From: CAVPMN01 sp963706425
GTDB taxonomy: Bacteria; Actinomycetota; Acidimicrobiia; Acidimicrobiales; Acidimicrobilacustridaceae
NCBI GenBank assembly: GCA_963706425.1
Contig: CAVPMN010000020.1
Location: 1,240,001-1,304,000 of the forward strand
Length of the DNA stretch: 64,000 nucleotides
Reading direction: 5' to 3'
The position numbers and the translations under genes were made by a program. Position 1 is the stretch's first letter. Every line of letters begins with the position of its first letter. Below are positions 18,709-28,124 of this stretch, piece after piece. The notes beneath the pieces were generated by a model that saw only the letters and a list, made by a program, of their open reading frames with translations, was not told the origin of the DNA and ran no database searches.

Positions 18709-19599
18709 TCAGCCCGCGCCGAGTCGGGGCCGGCGCAACACGCCGTGACCCGACGCATCGGGAATCTGGTGCACCTCGTGCAGCGGTGCACCAGGAACGA
18801 GCCGCTCGACGATCGCCGGCTCGGCCTCGTCGAGGCCCTCGTCGGCCGGCCAGGCCTCCGCGATGCCGACCAACGTGGTGAGGGCGGCGTAGCCGTTGCG
18901 CAGCAGGCCCTGGTCGGTGTCGGGCTCGAACTCGACCTCGGCCGCCCGCAGCACGAACTGCAGGCGCCCGTCGGTGGCCTCGGCCATGCCCGTGCGCACC
19001 TCGCCGAACGGAGCGAGTCGGGCCCATCGCACACCCTTCACCTCGTCGCGGGGTGCCGCCGGCACATTGAGGTTGAGCGCGGTGCGCGGCGGCGCCGCGG
19101 CCAGCAGCGGCAGCATCTCCACTGCGACGGCGGCCGCCGTACCCCAGAACCACGGCGTGCCGTCGTGGGCGCTGATCGAGCGACCGTCGGTCGACTGCGC
19201 GCTCACCGCCAGGCCCGACAGCCCGAAGTTCTGCCCGGTGAGCACCGCGCCGACCGTGCCCGAGTGCAGGATGGCCCGACCGGTGTTGGCGCCGGCGTTG
19301 ATGCCCGACACCACCACGTCGGGCACCTCGCCGAAGGCCCCGAGCACCGTGGCCAGCACGGTGAGCGCCGGCGGGCCGTCGAGCGCCCATGCCTCGACGC
19401 TTTCCGATCCTGGTACCGCGACGCGGCGCACCTCGACGTGCTCGTCGGGATGCATGCGGCCGAGCGCGGACGAGGCACCGCTCCAGTCGCGATCGGGGGC
19501 CACCACCAGCACGTCGTGGCCGGCCTCGGCCAGCGCGGCCACCAGCACGTGCAGACCTTCCGACTCGATGCCGTCGTCGTTCGTCACCAGGATGCGCAC
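18709..19599 (-). CDS. surE: SurE 5'/3'-nucleotidase (cytoplasmic)
   Basis: Intact 296-residue protein from MRILVTNDDGIESEG. The metal-binding NDDG (residues 7-10), the WSGASSALG Ser loop and SGINAGANTGRAILHSGTVGA are all conserved, and no signal peptide is present. SurE proteins dephosphorylate nucleoside 5'/3'-monophosphates. Longer than E. coli SurE by ~40 residues at the C-terminus, as usual in actinobacteria. A second, secreted-looking SurE homologue lies at 28739. Transcribed leftward ahead of the PLP lyase. Confidence 0.9.
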   Translation of the reverse strand: MRILVTNDDGIESEGLHVLVAALAEAGHDVLVVAPDRDWSGASSALGRMHPDEHVEVRRVAVPGSESVEAWALDGPPALTVLATVLGAFGEVPDVVVSGINAGANTGRAILHSGTVGAVLTGQNFGLSGLAVSAQSTDGRSISAHDGTPWFWGTAAAVAVEMLPLLAAAPPRTALNLNVPAAPRDEVKGVRWARLAPFGEVRTGMAEATDGRLQFVLRAAEVEFEPDTDQGLLRNGYAALTTLVGIAEAWPADEGLDEAEPAIVERLVPGAPLHEVHQIPDASGHGVLRRPRLGAG

Positions 19600-19685
19600 G
19601 AGGGCACGCTAGCGGGCGAGTCGGCCGCTCCCAGACGAGTACGCCGGCCCGTCACGCATCGTTCGCCGGGCGTTCAGGTGGCGGT

Positions 19686-19700
19686 TGAACCAGCGGTTCA
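19686..19700. terminator. Short inverted repeat at the end of the lipoprotein gene
   Basis: TGAACC-AGC-GGTTCA spans the stop codon of the leftward lipoprotein gene. The stem is short with no U-tract, so the terminator role is weakly supported. Confidence 0.25.
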
Positions 19701-21845
19701 GCCTTCGACCACTCGGGTCCACGTGTCGAAGTCGAGGCGTAGCGAGGCGTCGCCGTCGCGGATCTCGACCACCTTCGACTCGAACGGCACCTGGGCGAAG
19801 GGGTTGTCGTAGCGCGGGTAGTCGCTGATGGGCACCTCGGCTCCGTCGACCAGCAGCGGACCCTCCCAGCCGAACTCGAGCGCACCCTCGGTCGGCGAGA
19901 CGTAGCTGACGTCGAAGCCCTGCGACACGCCGTCGTCGTCGACACCCAACTCGGTGACCTCGACGGCCGAGCCGGCCACCGCGGCCTTGAACGCCTCGAA
20001 CGACTCCCAGCGGCTGGCATCGCCCACCTCGACGATCCACACGTTGTCGGCTCCGCCTTCGGCCACCAGGTCGAACGGTTCGGTGAGCCCGTTGGTGAAG
20101 ACCTGCGAGGGGTCGTGCGTGCGCCAGGTCGTGGGCCGCCACGAGTAGAGCGCCACGTAGCCGTCGCCCCGGCGACCGAACGTCCAGCTGCCCTCCTGCA
20201 CCACCTCGTCGAAGCGCTCCTGGGGGAAGTAGGCGTGCGTGTAGTCGAGGTAGCTGAACGAGTCGAGCGGCGGCGCGTCGGGCGACGCGAACTGCGGCGC
20301 GTAGAGGTGGATGCCGGCGGTGCCCTGCTGGGCCGATCGGGGCATCGAGCCGGTGCCGCGTCCAGTAGCGGTCGGCGTCGACCCAGCGGTCGCCCTCGCG
20401 GGCTCGCTGGCCGGATGGGTGGTGAACACGATGGCGCCTTCGTCGAGCGTCGCCTGCCAGGCGTGGTACTGGTGACCGTAGGAGCCGGCCCGGTAGTCCT
20501 GGGCGGTCGACAACATGGCGTCGGCCGAGCGGTAGGTATAGGTGTCGACCTCGCTCAGCAGGCCGATGTTGATGATTCGTCCGAGGCTGTTGGCGAGCGA
20601 GCTGGCCACCTGGGGATCACCGCCGGTGATGTCCTTCAGGCCGACGAACGGCTGGAAGAAGTCGGTCTCCCACAGCGAGTACTCGTCGGCCGTCTCGAGC
20701 GTGAGCGGCACCACCTGCCAGGCGGTGAGCGCGCCGCGCTCCCACCAGAACGCCACGTTGTCGGGGTCGTCCCAGGCGTAGCCGTAGGGCTCGGGCGGGT
20801 CGGCCACCAGCTCGACGTCGTCGACCTCGATGGGCACGCCCATGCGCTCCTTGTCGATCATCGGCTCGGGGTAGGCGGCCACCTGACGGATCACCGTGGG
20901 CACCTCGTAGTTGGCGGCGCGCGCCAGCAGGGTGGCACCTGCGTCACCCATCGACTGATAAGGCTCGGCGGTCTGGTCGAAGAGCAACTTCGACAGGCCG
21001 AACACGTCCTGGTCGGTGGCGATGCTCTTGTCCTTCATGTACGAGCGGCCGTGGGTGACCCCGTTGTTGCCCGCCCGCAGGTGCAGGGCCAGGTCGAACA
21101 GGACGAGATCGAGCACCATCGAGGCCTTCTCGACGATCACCGGATCGTCGGCGAACTCGACCAGCGTGAGCAGCGGGGTGACGTCCTTCTGGTAGTAGAC
21201 GTCGGAGTGCCACTCGCTGAACCCGAAGCGAGCCTTCTCGGCGAACCAGTCGTCGAGGAACGCGGCCGCCCGCTCCTGGTGCTCGGCTCCGGTGAGCCCG
21301 TCGTTGGTGAACGTGGTGTCGGGGAACGCCTGACCGGCCAGGTACTCGAGGGTGTGGAAGATCACCCGGTGGTTCTCCGACCAGTACCACCGCTGGTCGA
21401 TCACGCCCTCGGGTGTGGGGTCGGTGAACCAGTACTTGAAGTCGACGATGCGCTGCTCGATCGCCTCGTTGACCTCCGGCGTGAGCACATCGCGATAGCC
21501 GTACCAGAGGTTCAACAGGTAGAGCAGGTCGAAGTCGGCGGTGTCGACGAAGTCGTCGATCTTCTCGAACGACGCCGAGAAGTCGTCGGGTGTGACCGCG
21601 GCGGCATCGAACTCGAACTCGTCGTCTCGCCGCGCCCGCTCGGCGTGGTTGATGACGTTGAGAGCCGAGCTCGGCTGCAGCTCGGTGGTCGCGAAGGCGA
21701 GGTAGTCGTCCTGGCGCGCCTGCAGCCAGGTGGCGGCGGTCGCCTCTTGCGTCTCTTCGTCGGGGGTGGCGTCCTCGTCGCCGCTGTCGGACGTGCACGC
21801 ACCTGCGAGCACGGCCAGGGCCAGCAGCCCGGCGATCACCCTCAT
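19698..21845 (-). CDS. Large predicted lipoprotein, possible (alpha/alpha)-toroid fold
   Basis: 715 residues. Signal peptide and lipobox MRVIAGLLALAVLAGAC, then a Ser/Asp/Glu-rich linker: a membrane-anchored surface protein. The body is rich in aromatic helices (LNLWYGYRDVLTPEVNEAIEQR, RWYWSENHRVIFHTLEYLAGQ, FAEKARFGFSEWHSDVYY, NNGVTHGRSYMKD), recalling heparinase/alginate-lyase-type toroids. The segment GTGSMPRSAQQG also fits that comparison. Between about 20350 and 20405 the protein makes more sense in another frame (GDRWVDADRYWT), so two compensating indels are likely. No specific enzyme assignment; polysaccharide lyase/hydrolase is a guess. Single gene, leftward. Confidence 0.7.
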   Translation of the reverse strand: MRVIAGLLALAVLAGACTSDSGDEDATPDEETQEATAATWLQARQDDYLAFATTELQPSSALNVINHAERARRDDEFEFDAAAVTPDDFSASFEKIDDFVDTADFDLLYLLNLWYGYRDVLTPEVNEAIEQRIVDFKYWFTDPTPEGVIDQRWYWSENHRVIFHTLEYLAGQAFPDTTFTNDGLTGAEHQERAAAFLDDWFAEKARFGFSEWHSDVYYQKDVTPLLTLVEFADDPVIVEKASMVLDLVLFDLALHLRAGNNGVTHGRSYMKDKSIATDQDVFGLSKLLFDQTAEPYQSMGDAGATLLARAANYEVPTVIRQVAAYPEPMIDKERMGVPIEVDDVELVADPPEPYGYAWDDPDNVAFWWERGALTAWQVVPLTLETADEYSLWETDFFQPFVGLKDITGGDPQVASSLANSLGRIINIGLLSEVDTYTYRSADAMLSTAQDYRAGSYGHQYHAWQATLDEGAIVFTTHPASEPARATAGSTPTATGRGTGSMPRSAQQGTAGIHLYAPQFASPDAPPLDSFSYLDYTHAYFPQERFDEVVQEGSWTFGRRGDGYVALYSWRPTTWRTHDPSQVFTNGLTEPFDLVAEGGADNVWIVEVGDASRWESFEAFKAAVAGSAVEVTELGVDDDGVSQGFDVSYVSPTEGALEFGWEGPLLVDGAEVPISDYPRYDNPFAQVPFESKVVEIRDGDASLRLDFDTWTRVVEG

Positions 21846-21906
21846 CTGGTCCCCCTCGGTTCGGCCCCCTGAGCCCCCACGGAAACGAGAGCTACAGCAA
21901 TGAGAA

Positions 21907-23088
21907 CTACAGGGGCTTCGGCGTGTTCAGTTCGACCACGTTGTCATAGAGCACCCGGCGCCGGTCGTCGGCGTCGAGATCCTTGATCTCGACCAGGTAG
22001 TCGAGCGGCGAGGGCATGCCCTCGATGTGGGGCCAGTCGGAGCCGAAGATGACCCGGTCGGCACCCATGTACTCGACCACCTCGTAGACGTCGTCCTCCC
22101 AGAACGGGTTGATCCACACGTTGCGGCGGAAGATGTCGCGCGGATCGTCGGCGAACCAACCAGGGGTCTTGTTCGCGGTCGACCAGAGCTTCTTGAACAG
22201 CTCGGGCAGGAACTCGGCCCCGTTCTCCACCGACGCGAAGCGCAGGTTGGGGAAGCGGACGAACAGGTTGTCGAACATGGCCGACATGAGGAACTCGTAG
22301 ATGGCCCGCTCGATGGCGAACGACTTGATCGACGGCTTCCATGCGCCCCGGAAGCTGGCGCCGAACCCGTCGGCCGCATAGCCGTTCGACGAGCCGCCGC
22401 TGTCGCCTGCGTGGAACACGGCCGTGATGCCCGACTCGTTGAGCCGCGCCCAGAACGGGTCGAAGTCGGCTTCGAACGGGTTGCGCTGGCCGGTGACCGT
22501 CGTCGGCGCGCCGGGACGCAGCACGATGGTGCGCGCCCCGCGGTCGATGGCCCACTCGAGCTCGGAGACCGCCCAGTCGACGTCGGCCAGCGACAGGTAG
22601 GGCGCGGCGAAGATGCGGCCCTCGTAGTCGAAGCCCCAGTCCTCTTCGAGCCAACGGTTGAACGCGGTGAAGGTGAGGCAGACGGCCTCGGGGTCGTCCT
22701 TGAGCACCTCCTCGTAGAGCATGCCGAGCGTGGGGAACAGCCAGCACGCGTCGAGGCCTTGCTCGTCGAGCTCGACCAGGCGGGCGTCGCGGTCGCGGTA
22801 GGCGGGTCGGATGGGCTCGCGCTCGCGCAGGAACTCGAGCGGGTTGCGCCCGTCGGGGTTGCCCCGGAAGTAGTCGTGCATGGCACCGGGCTTGGCGATC
22901 GGGTCGAACGTGGGGTTGGTGACCGCCCGGCTGACCTTGCCGCCGACCACGTGGTAGCGCCGGCCGTCGATCTCGCACCACTGCACGCACCGCGGCCCGA
23001 GCGTGGGCGCCAGATGGCGGGTGAAGGCGTCGAGCGCCTCGTAGTAGTGATTGTCGCAATCGAAGACGGGATGGGTGAGCTGGTCCAC
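21907..23088 (-). CDS. Amidohydrolase-2 family metal-dependent hydrolase
   Basis: Intact 393-residue TIM-barrel hydrolase. The N-terminal metal motif is FDCDNHYYE; further ligands are the His in VFHAGDSG and the Asp in VIFGSDWPHIEG. The family (ACMSD/gamma-resorcylate decarboxylase-like) includes decarboxylases and hydrolases of aromatic and ring-opened acids. A near-perfect KstR-like palindrome sits 18 bases upstream, suggesting a steroid-catabolism regulon. A homologue lies at 62502 beside a ferredoxin. Exact reaction unknown. Confidence 0.85.
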   Translation of the reverse strand: MDQLTHPVFDCDNHYYEALDAFTRHLAPTLGPRCVQWCEIDGRRYHVVGGKVSRAVTNPTFDPIAKPGAMHDYFRGNPDGRNPLEFLREREPIRPAYRDRDARLVELDEQGLDACWLFPTLGMLYEEVLKDDPEAVCLTFTAFNRWLEEDWGFDYEGRIFAAPYLSLADVDWAVSELEWAIDRGARTIVLRPGAPTTVTGQRNPFEADFDPFWARLNESGITAVFHAGDSGGSSNGYAADGFGASFRGAWKPSIKSFAIERAIYEFLMSAMFDNLFVRFPNLRFASVENGAEFLPELFKKLWSTANKTPGWFADDPRDIFRRNVWINPFWEDDVYEVVEYMGADRVIFGSDWPHIEGMPSPLDYLVEIKDLDADDRRRVLYDNVVELNTPKPL

Positions 23089-23105
23089 GAGGGCCCCCTG
23101 GAACG

Positions 23106-23117
23106 AGAACGTGTTCT
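23106..23117. promoter_or_regulatory. KstR-like operator in divergent promoter
   Basis: AGAAC-GT-GTTCT, flanked by G and A, matches 13 of 14 positions of the mycobacterial/rhodococcal KstR box TAGAACnnGTTCTA. It lies in the 72-bp gap between the leftward amidohydrolase and the rightward GNAT gene. KstR is the TetR-family repressor of cholesterol catabolism. No kstR gene is in this window. Confidence 0.62.
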
Positions 23118-23160
23118 ATCCCGGATGATAGGGCGGCCGGCGCCTGGCAAGCTCACCGTC

Positions 23161-23993
23161 GTGACCAGCACCGAATCCCCCGCCGAGCTCGCCCATCACA
23201 ACTTCGTCGACTTCGCCCGCCGCTCGGCGCACTGGTCGGGCGAGCAGGGGGCGGTCGAGGAGCGCGACGGCATCGTGCTCTACGCCACCGGCACCGACTT
23301 CGCAGCCGTGTGCAACGGGGTGCTGAGGACGGGCGACGACCTCAGCGCCGCATCTGCTGGGGGGCCAGCCCCTCAGCGGCACCCGAGATCGTCGAGATCG
23401 CCGACCGCTGGTTCGCCGACCGGGGCAAGGGCTACACGGTGTGGGTGCGCGAGATCGACGGTGTCGACGACGACCTGGCCAAGGCGGCCGAGCACGCCGG
23501 CCTGCTGGCGGTGCTCGACGAGCCGCAGATGATCTGCACCACTCGGCTCGGTCCGTCGCTGCTGCCCGACGGCGTCGAGCTGCGATGGGTCACCACCGCC
23601 GCCGAGATGCACCAGTTCGCGGCGGTCAACGGACAGGCCTACGCCACCTACGGCATGCCCGAGGCGACGGTCGCCGAGATGCTGCTCGATCCCGTGGCCT
23701 TCACGGCCGAGGGCGTGCACTCGGTGCTCGCCTACCGCGACGGTGAGCCGGTGGCGTCCGCGCAGCTCGTGATGAGCGGCGAGGTCGGGGGCGTCTACTG
23801 GGTGGCCACCGTCGACTCCGCCCGGCGCATCGGCCTCGGTGAGGCGGTGACCCGAGCCGTGACCGACCGGGGGTTCGACCTCGGCGCTTCGTCGATCGGG
23901 CTGCAGGCCAGCCCCATGGGCGAGCCGATCTATCAGCGGCTCGGCTACCAGACGATCTACCGCTACACGGGCTGGGTGCGTTTCGTTGGCTAG
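23161..23993 (+). CDS. GNAT-family N-acetyltransferase (frameshift ~23360)
   Basis: About 277 residues. The N-terminal part (ELAHHNFVDFARRSAHWSGEQG, GIVLYATGTDFAAVCNGVLR) and the rest (PEIVEIADRWFADRGKGYTVWVR onward) lie in two frames meeting near 23360. The C-terminal GNAT fold shows VYWVATVDSARRIGLGEAVTRAVTDRG (acetyl-CoA loop, motif A) and PIYQRLGYQTIYRYTGW (motif B). Two tandem GNAT-like halves are likely. Its stop overlaps the TTG of the crotonase gene, so it heads that rightward operon. Substrate unknown. Confidence 0.8.
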
Positions 23994-24747
23994 CGACGGC
24001 TACCTCCAGGTCGAGCAGCGCGGTGCGGTGCTGATCGTGACGCTGTCGCGTCCCGAGAAGCTCAACGCCTACGACGGCCCGGGGCTCAAGGCCATCGGCG
24101 AGGTGTGGCGGCAACTCGACGACGACCCCCAGCTGCGCGCCGGCGTGCTCACCGGGGCCGGCGACCGGGCCTTTTGCGCAGGTGCCGACGTGGCTGCGGC
24201 CGCGGGCGGCGGCTTCGACGACCCGCCCTACCCCGAGGTGGCCGAAGGGCTCGCCACCAAGCCGGTCATCGCCGCCATCGAAGGGCGGTGCCTCGGCGGG
24301 GGCATGATGATCGCCACCGGTTGCGACCTGCGCATCGCCGGCGAGTCGGCCGAGTTCGGCCTTCCGGAAGCCCGCTGGAACCTCCCTGCCCAGTGGCTCG
24401 GCGCGCTGGCCCGCCAGATCCTGCCCGCCCACGCGCTCGAGCTGGCCTTGCTGGCCGACGAGCGCCTGCCGGCCTCGCGCCTGCACGAGATGGGCTGGGT
24501 CAACCGGGTCGTGCCCACCGGCACCGCGCTGGCCGAAGCCGTGCGTTGGGCCGAGCGCATCGCCGCCCTGGCCCCCGCCGCCATCCGCTCGTTCAAGCAA
24601 CTGGTGCGCCAGTCGGCGTGGCTCGACCCTGCCGAGGCGTTGGCGCTCGGCCATCGTCAGGCCATCGAGCTGGTGCGCATGCACGACACCGTCGAAGGCG
24701 GCCTTGCGTTCGCCGAGCGTCGCCCACCGAACTTCGAGGACCGATGA
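23986..24747 (+). CDS. Enoyl-CoA hydratase/isomerase (crotonase) family protein
   Basis: 253 residues from a TTG start at 23986 inside the end of the GNAT gene. Crotonase blocks: LSRPEKLNAYDGPG, the first oxyanion-hole loop AFCAGADVAAA, EGRCLGGGMMIATGCDLRIA (second oxyanion loop) and AEFGLPEARWNLPAQWLG carrying the catalytic-Glu position. Probable role: hydration or isomerisation of an enoyl-CoA. Ends ATGA-coupled to the DUF1214 gene. A general catabolic EchA; substrate not predictable. Confidence 0.85.
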   Translation: MASDGYLQVEQRGAVLIVTLSRPEKLNAYDGPGLKAIGEVWRQLDDDPQLRAGVLTGAGDRAFCAGADVAAAAGGGFDDPPYPEVAEGLATKPVIAAIEGRCLGGGMMIATGCDLRIAGESAEFGLPEARWNLPAQWLGALARQILPAHALELALLADERLPASRLHEMGWVNRVVPTGTALAEAVRWAERIAALAPAAIRSFKQLVRQSAWLDPAEALALGHRQAIELVRMHDTVEGGLAFAERRPPNFEDR

Positions 24748-25946
24748 CCGACCGACGGGTGCTCGACGGCGAGATCTGGGACGTGCTGGTCGACCGGCTG
24801 ACCAATCTCAAGGACATCGTGTGGGGCGACGGCGTCCCCGACGATCCGGTGGTGCGGGCCGAGGGGCTGCGCTATCTGCTGCGCTTCCTCGCCGCAGGCA
24901 TCGCCGCGTGCGTCGAGTTCGACGACGCCGATTCGCCCGAGCTGGGCTCCTACATCGAGAACCGCATGAGCTGGGGACTCGACAACCCCGACTGCAACTA
25001 CTCCTACACACGCGTGCGCGGCGACGCGACCTATCGCATCGCCGGCAACCGGGGCAGCGCCCGCCACCTCGAGTTCCAGGTGAACACCGGCCACATGTCC
25101 GACGGTGACTTCTCGGGTTGGCGGGCCGTGTCGGCGTTGTCGGGCGACGATCTGGCGAGCGGGCCCGACGGCGACTTCGAGATCTTCCTGTCGGCCGACG
25201 ATGCGAGCCCGCGATCGACGCACCGCGGCAACTGGATGCGCCTCGACGACACGGCCAGCTTCCTGCTCGTGCGCCAGTACTTCGCCGACTGGGACGTCGA
25301 GCGGCCAGCCGATCTCACCATCGAGCGTGTCGGCGCGCACTACCCGCCCGAGCCGCTGTCGACCGACCGCATCGCTGCCCACGTCGACCTGCTCTGTCAG
25401 TGGCTCGACGTCGGTGCCCGCTGCTGGGACTCGATCAGCCGGGGGATCATGGCGTCCGAACCCGGCGACCTGGTGCCGTTCCGACCGCCCGACGAGGCCT
25501 CGGGCCTGAAGGGCCAGGCCTACGGCATGGGCTCGTGGCGGTGCGGGCCCGACGAGGCCGTCATCCTCGAGCTCGACCCACCGAACGCCCGCATGTGGGG
25601 TGTCTCGCTGTGCGATCGCTTCTGGCAGAGCATCGAGTTCGCCGACCGCCAGTCGTCGCTCAACTCGTCGCAGGCCGTCCTCACCCCCGACGGCCGGTTC
25701 GTCGCCGTCATCTGCCACGACGATCCGGGCGTCGCCAACTGGCTCGACCCTGGCGGCCATCGGGAAGGCACCTTGGCGCTCCGTTACCTCCAGCCCGAGA
25801 CGATCCCCGCGCTCTCCTATCGAGTGGTGCCGCGGTCAGAGCTCGCCGCTGCGCTGCCCACCGACACGCCGACGATCACGGCGAGCGAGCGCGACGCGGT
25901 CATCGCCCGACGACGCCGGTCGGTCGCCCGGCGCTACCGGCGCTGA
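24744..25946 (+). CDS. DUF1214-like conserved protein
   Basis: Intact 400-residue soluble protein; ATG overlaps the crotonase stop. The C-terminal half holds beta-rich segments ILELDPPNARMWGVSLCDRFWQSIE and YLQPETIPALSY that resemble the DUF1214 domain. The N-terminal half is helical (YLLRFLAAGIAACVEFDD). Homologues cluster in actinobacteria with sulfotransferases and crotonases, as here. No signal peptide and no known catalytic motif. The fixed context suggests work on the same metabolite as the sulfotransferase; function unknown. Confidence 0.7.
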   Translation: MTDRRVLDGEIWDVLVDRLTNLKDIVWGDGVPDDPVVRAEGLRYLLRFLAAGIAACVEFDDADSPELGSYIENRMSWGLDNPDCNYSYTRVRGDATYRIAGNRGSARHLEFQVNTGHMSDGDFSGWRAVSALSGDDLASGPDGDFEIFLSADDASPRSTHRGNWMRLDDTASFLLVRQYFADWDVERPADLTIERVGAHYPPEPLSTDRIAAHVDLLCQWLDVGARCWDSISRGIMASEPGDLVPFRPPDEASGLKGQAYGMGSWRCGPDEAVILELDPPNARMWGVSLCDRFWQSIEFADRQSSLNSSQAVLTPDGRFVAVICHDDPGVANWLDPGGHREGTLALRYLQPETIPALSYRVVPRSELAAALPTDTPTITASERDAVIARRRRSVARRYRR

Positions 25947-25948
25947 GC

Positions 25949-26911
25949 ATGGAGCGCTTCGTCGTCGGCACGGGCCGGTGCGGCTCGACGTTGCTGTCGA
26001 CCATGCTCGCCGAGCATCCCGACGTGGTGAGCATCCACGAGTTCTTCACGGGGCTCGACTGGGGACGGCGCTTCGCTCCCGGGCTGGTGAGCGGTGACGA
26101 GCTGGCCGACCTGATCGGCGCGGAGCAACCCGTCACCACGGCCGTGCTGGCCCGTGGGCATCGCACCGACGAGATCCGCTATCCGTTCGGGTCGCCGCTC
26201 GCCCGCTTCGCCCCCGGCGATCCGGTGCCGTGGCTGCTCGTCACCATGGTGAGCCGCCTCACCGACGACCCCCATCCGCTCTTCGACGACCTCATCGCCG
26301 AGGCCCGCCGGCGCGCGCCAGCCACCCTGGCCGACCACTACCGCCACCTGTTCGACTGGCTCGCGGCTCGGTGCGGACGGCACCTCTGGATCGAGCGATC
26401 GGGATCGTCGATCGACTACCTCGGCGAACTGGCGGCCCTCTACCCCGAGGCCCGGTTCGTCCACATCCACCGCGACGGGCGCGAGGCGGCGCTGTCGATC
26501 CGCGACCACCCGTTCTTCCGACTCGGCGTGTCGATCTTCATGGACCTGTTCCCCGCCGGCGACGACGAGGACGCAGTCATCACCGAGGTGATCGAGACCC
26601 CGCCGCCCTGCTGGGCGGTGGGCCGCTACTGGAGCGATCAGGTGTTGCGGGGCTTCGCGGCGCTTCCCCAACTCGACGCCGATCAGTTCCTGCAGGTGCG
26701 CTTCGAGGACCTGGTGACCGATCCGGTCACCACCATGAACACCATCGCCGACTTCTTCGCACTGCCGGCCGACTCCGCCTTCGTCGACCGGGCCGCCGGC
26801 TTGGTACGCGGCGTGCCGCCGCGGCGATTCGATCAGCTCTCCGGCGCAGAGCAGGACGAGCTGACCGAGGCGTGCCGACCCGGGCAGCTGTTGCTCGGGC
26901 GCATCGACTGA
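25949..26911 (+). CDS. PAPS-dependent sulfotransferase
   Basis: Intact 320-residue protein. The 5'-phosphosulfate-binding loop is VGTGRCGSTLLSTML near the N-terminus, the 3'-phosphate region is FVHIHRDGREAALSIRDH, and the C-terminal RFEDLVTDP block is typical. It would transfer sulfate from PAPS to a hydroxyl of a small molecule or lipid. It starts two bases after DUF1214 and its TGA overlaps the MFS ATG, so it is embedded between a conserved unknown protein and an exporter. Candidate for sulfation and export of a sterol-like or lipid product. Confidence 0.85.
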   Translation: MERFVVGTGRCGSTLLSTMLAEHPDVVSIHEFFTGLDWGRRFAPGLVSGDELADLIGAEQPVTTAVLARGHRTDEIRYPFGSPLARFAPGDPVPWLLVTMVSRLTDDPHPLFDDLIAEARRRAPATLADHYRHLFDWLAARCGRHLWIERSGSSIDYLGELAALYPEARFVHIHRDGREAALSIRDHPFFRLGVSIFMDLFPAGDDEDAVITEVIETPPPCWAVGRYWSDQVLRGFAALPQLDADQFLQVRFEDLVTDPVTTMNTIADFFALPADSAFVDRAAGLVRGVPPRRFDQLSGAEQDELTEACRPGQLLLGRID

Positions 26912-28120
26912 TGGCGGCCTCGCTCGGCCGCCTGACCATGGGCAAGCAGTGGCGCCTCGACATCGGCGCGGTGCTCGTCTACTTCGCCCTCGGCGCGATG
27001 TTCTCGGCCGCGCCCCGCTACGTGTCGGAGGAGCTCGACGGCTCGAAGGCGCTCGCCGGGTTCTCGGTGTCGATCTTCTTCGTGGCTGCCGTGCTGGCCC
27101 GGCCGGTGGTCGGCCGCCTGGTCGACCGCATCGGTCGCCGTCCGTTCCTGGTTGCGCCCCCGTTCGTGCTGGCGGTGCTCATGCTGTGCCTGCTCGGCGC
27201 CACGTGGGTGCCCGTCGTGCTGGTGGTGCGCTTCCTGCAAGGCCTGGCCGGTTCGGCGTTCTACGTCGCCGCCGTCACCACGTCGACCGATCTGGCTCCT
27301 CCCGACCGGCGGGCATCGGCCGTCGCCCGCCTCTCGATCGCCATCTATCTGGGCTTCGCCCTCGGTCCGGCGTTCGGCGAGGTGCTGCTCGATCGGGGCA
27401 CCGCGTGGGCGTGGCCCGCGCTGGCCGCGCTGCTCGCGGCGGGTGGGCTGTTCACGGCGACGATGCCCGAGTCGCGACCGGAACCCGCGGCCGATGCACC
27501 TGCGCCCGGGAAGATGCCGCTCATCTACCGCGGCGCCGTGCTGCCCGGCCTGGTGCTGTTGGCTCTCGGCGTCGGCTACACGTCGATCACCGCGCACTCG
27601 GCGCTGTTCGCCCGCTCGATCGGGCTCACCTCGTCGGGGGCGCTCTACGCGACCTTCGCCGTGTCGGTGCTGCTCGTGCGGCTCGGCTCGGGTCGGCTGG
27701 CCGATGCCATCGGCCCGTTGCGTGTTCTCTACCCGGGCATCGCATCGTTGGCGTGTGGCCTGCTCGTGCTGTCGCTCATCCCCGAGCCCGTGGCGGCTGT
27801 CATCGGGGTGGCCTTCGTGGGCGCCGGCTGGGCGCTCGTGTTCCCGGCGATGATCGCGCTGGATGGCCGCCACCGTGCCCGATGCCCAGCGGGGCGCCGC
27901 CATGGGATCGCTCGTCGCCTTCATGGACATCGGCCAGGGGCTCGGCGGCTACCTGGTGGGCGCGGTCGCCGACGGACCGGGCTTCGGGTGGGCCTACGCG
28001 GTGCCGGCCACGCTGGCGCTGTTGTCGGTGATCCCCATGACCATCGCCGTTCGTCGGGCCCCGGACCGAACGATCTCGGTGGGCCAGGTGGTCGAGGCGA
28101 ACGAGGCTGCGGAGCTCTGA
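26911..28120 (+). CDS. MFS transporter (frameshift ~27862)
   Basis: About 403 residues and 12 predicted helices. MFS motif A is seen as RPVVGRLVDRIGRRPFL between helices 2 and 3; later segments include LVVRFLQGLAGSAFYVAAV and VSVLLVRLGSGRLADAIGP. An extra base near 27862 breaks the frame before MAATVPDAQRGAAMGSLVAFMDIG. Last gene of the crotonase-DUF1214-sulfotransferase run, coupled to it by TGATG, so it likely moves that pathway's substrate or sulfated product. Confidence 0.85.
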
Positions 28121-28124
28121 GCGG

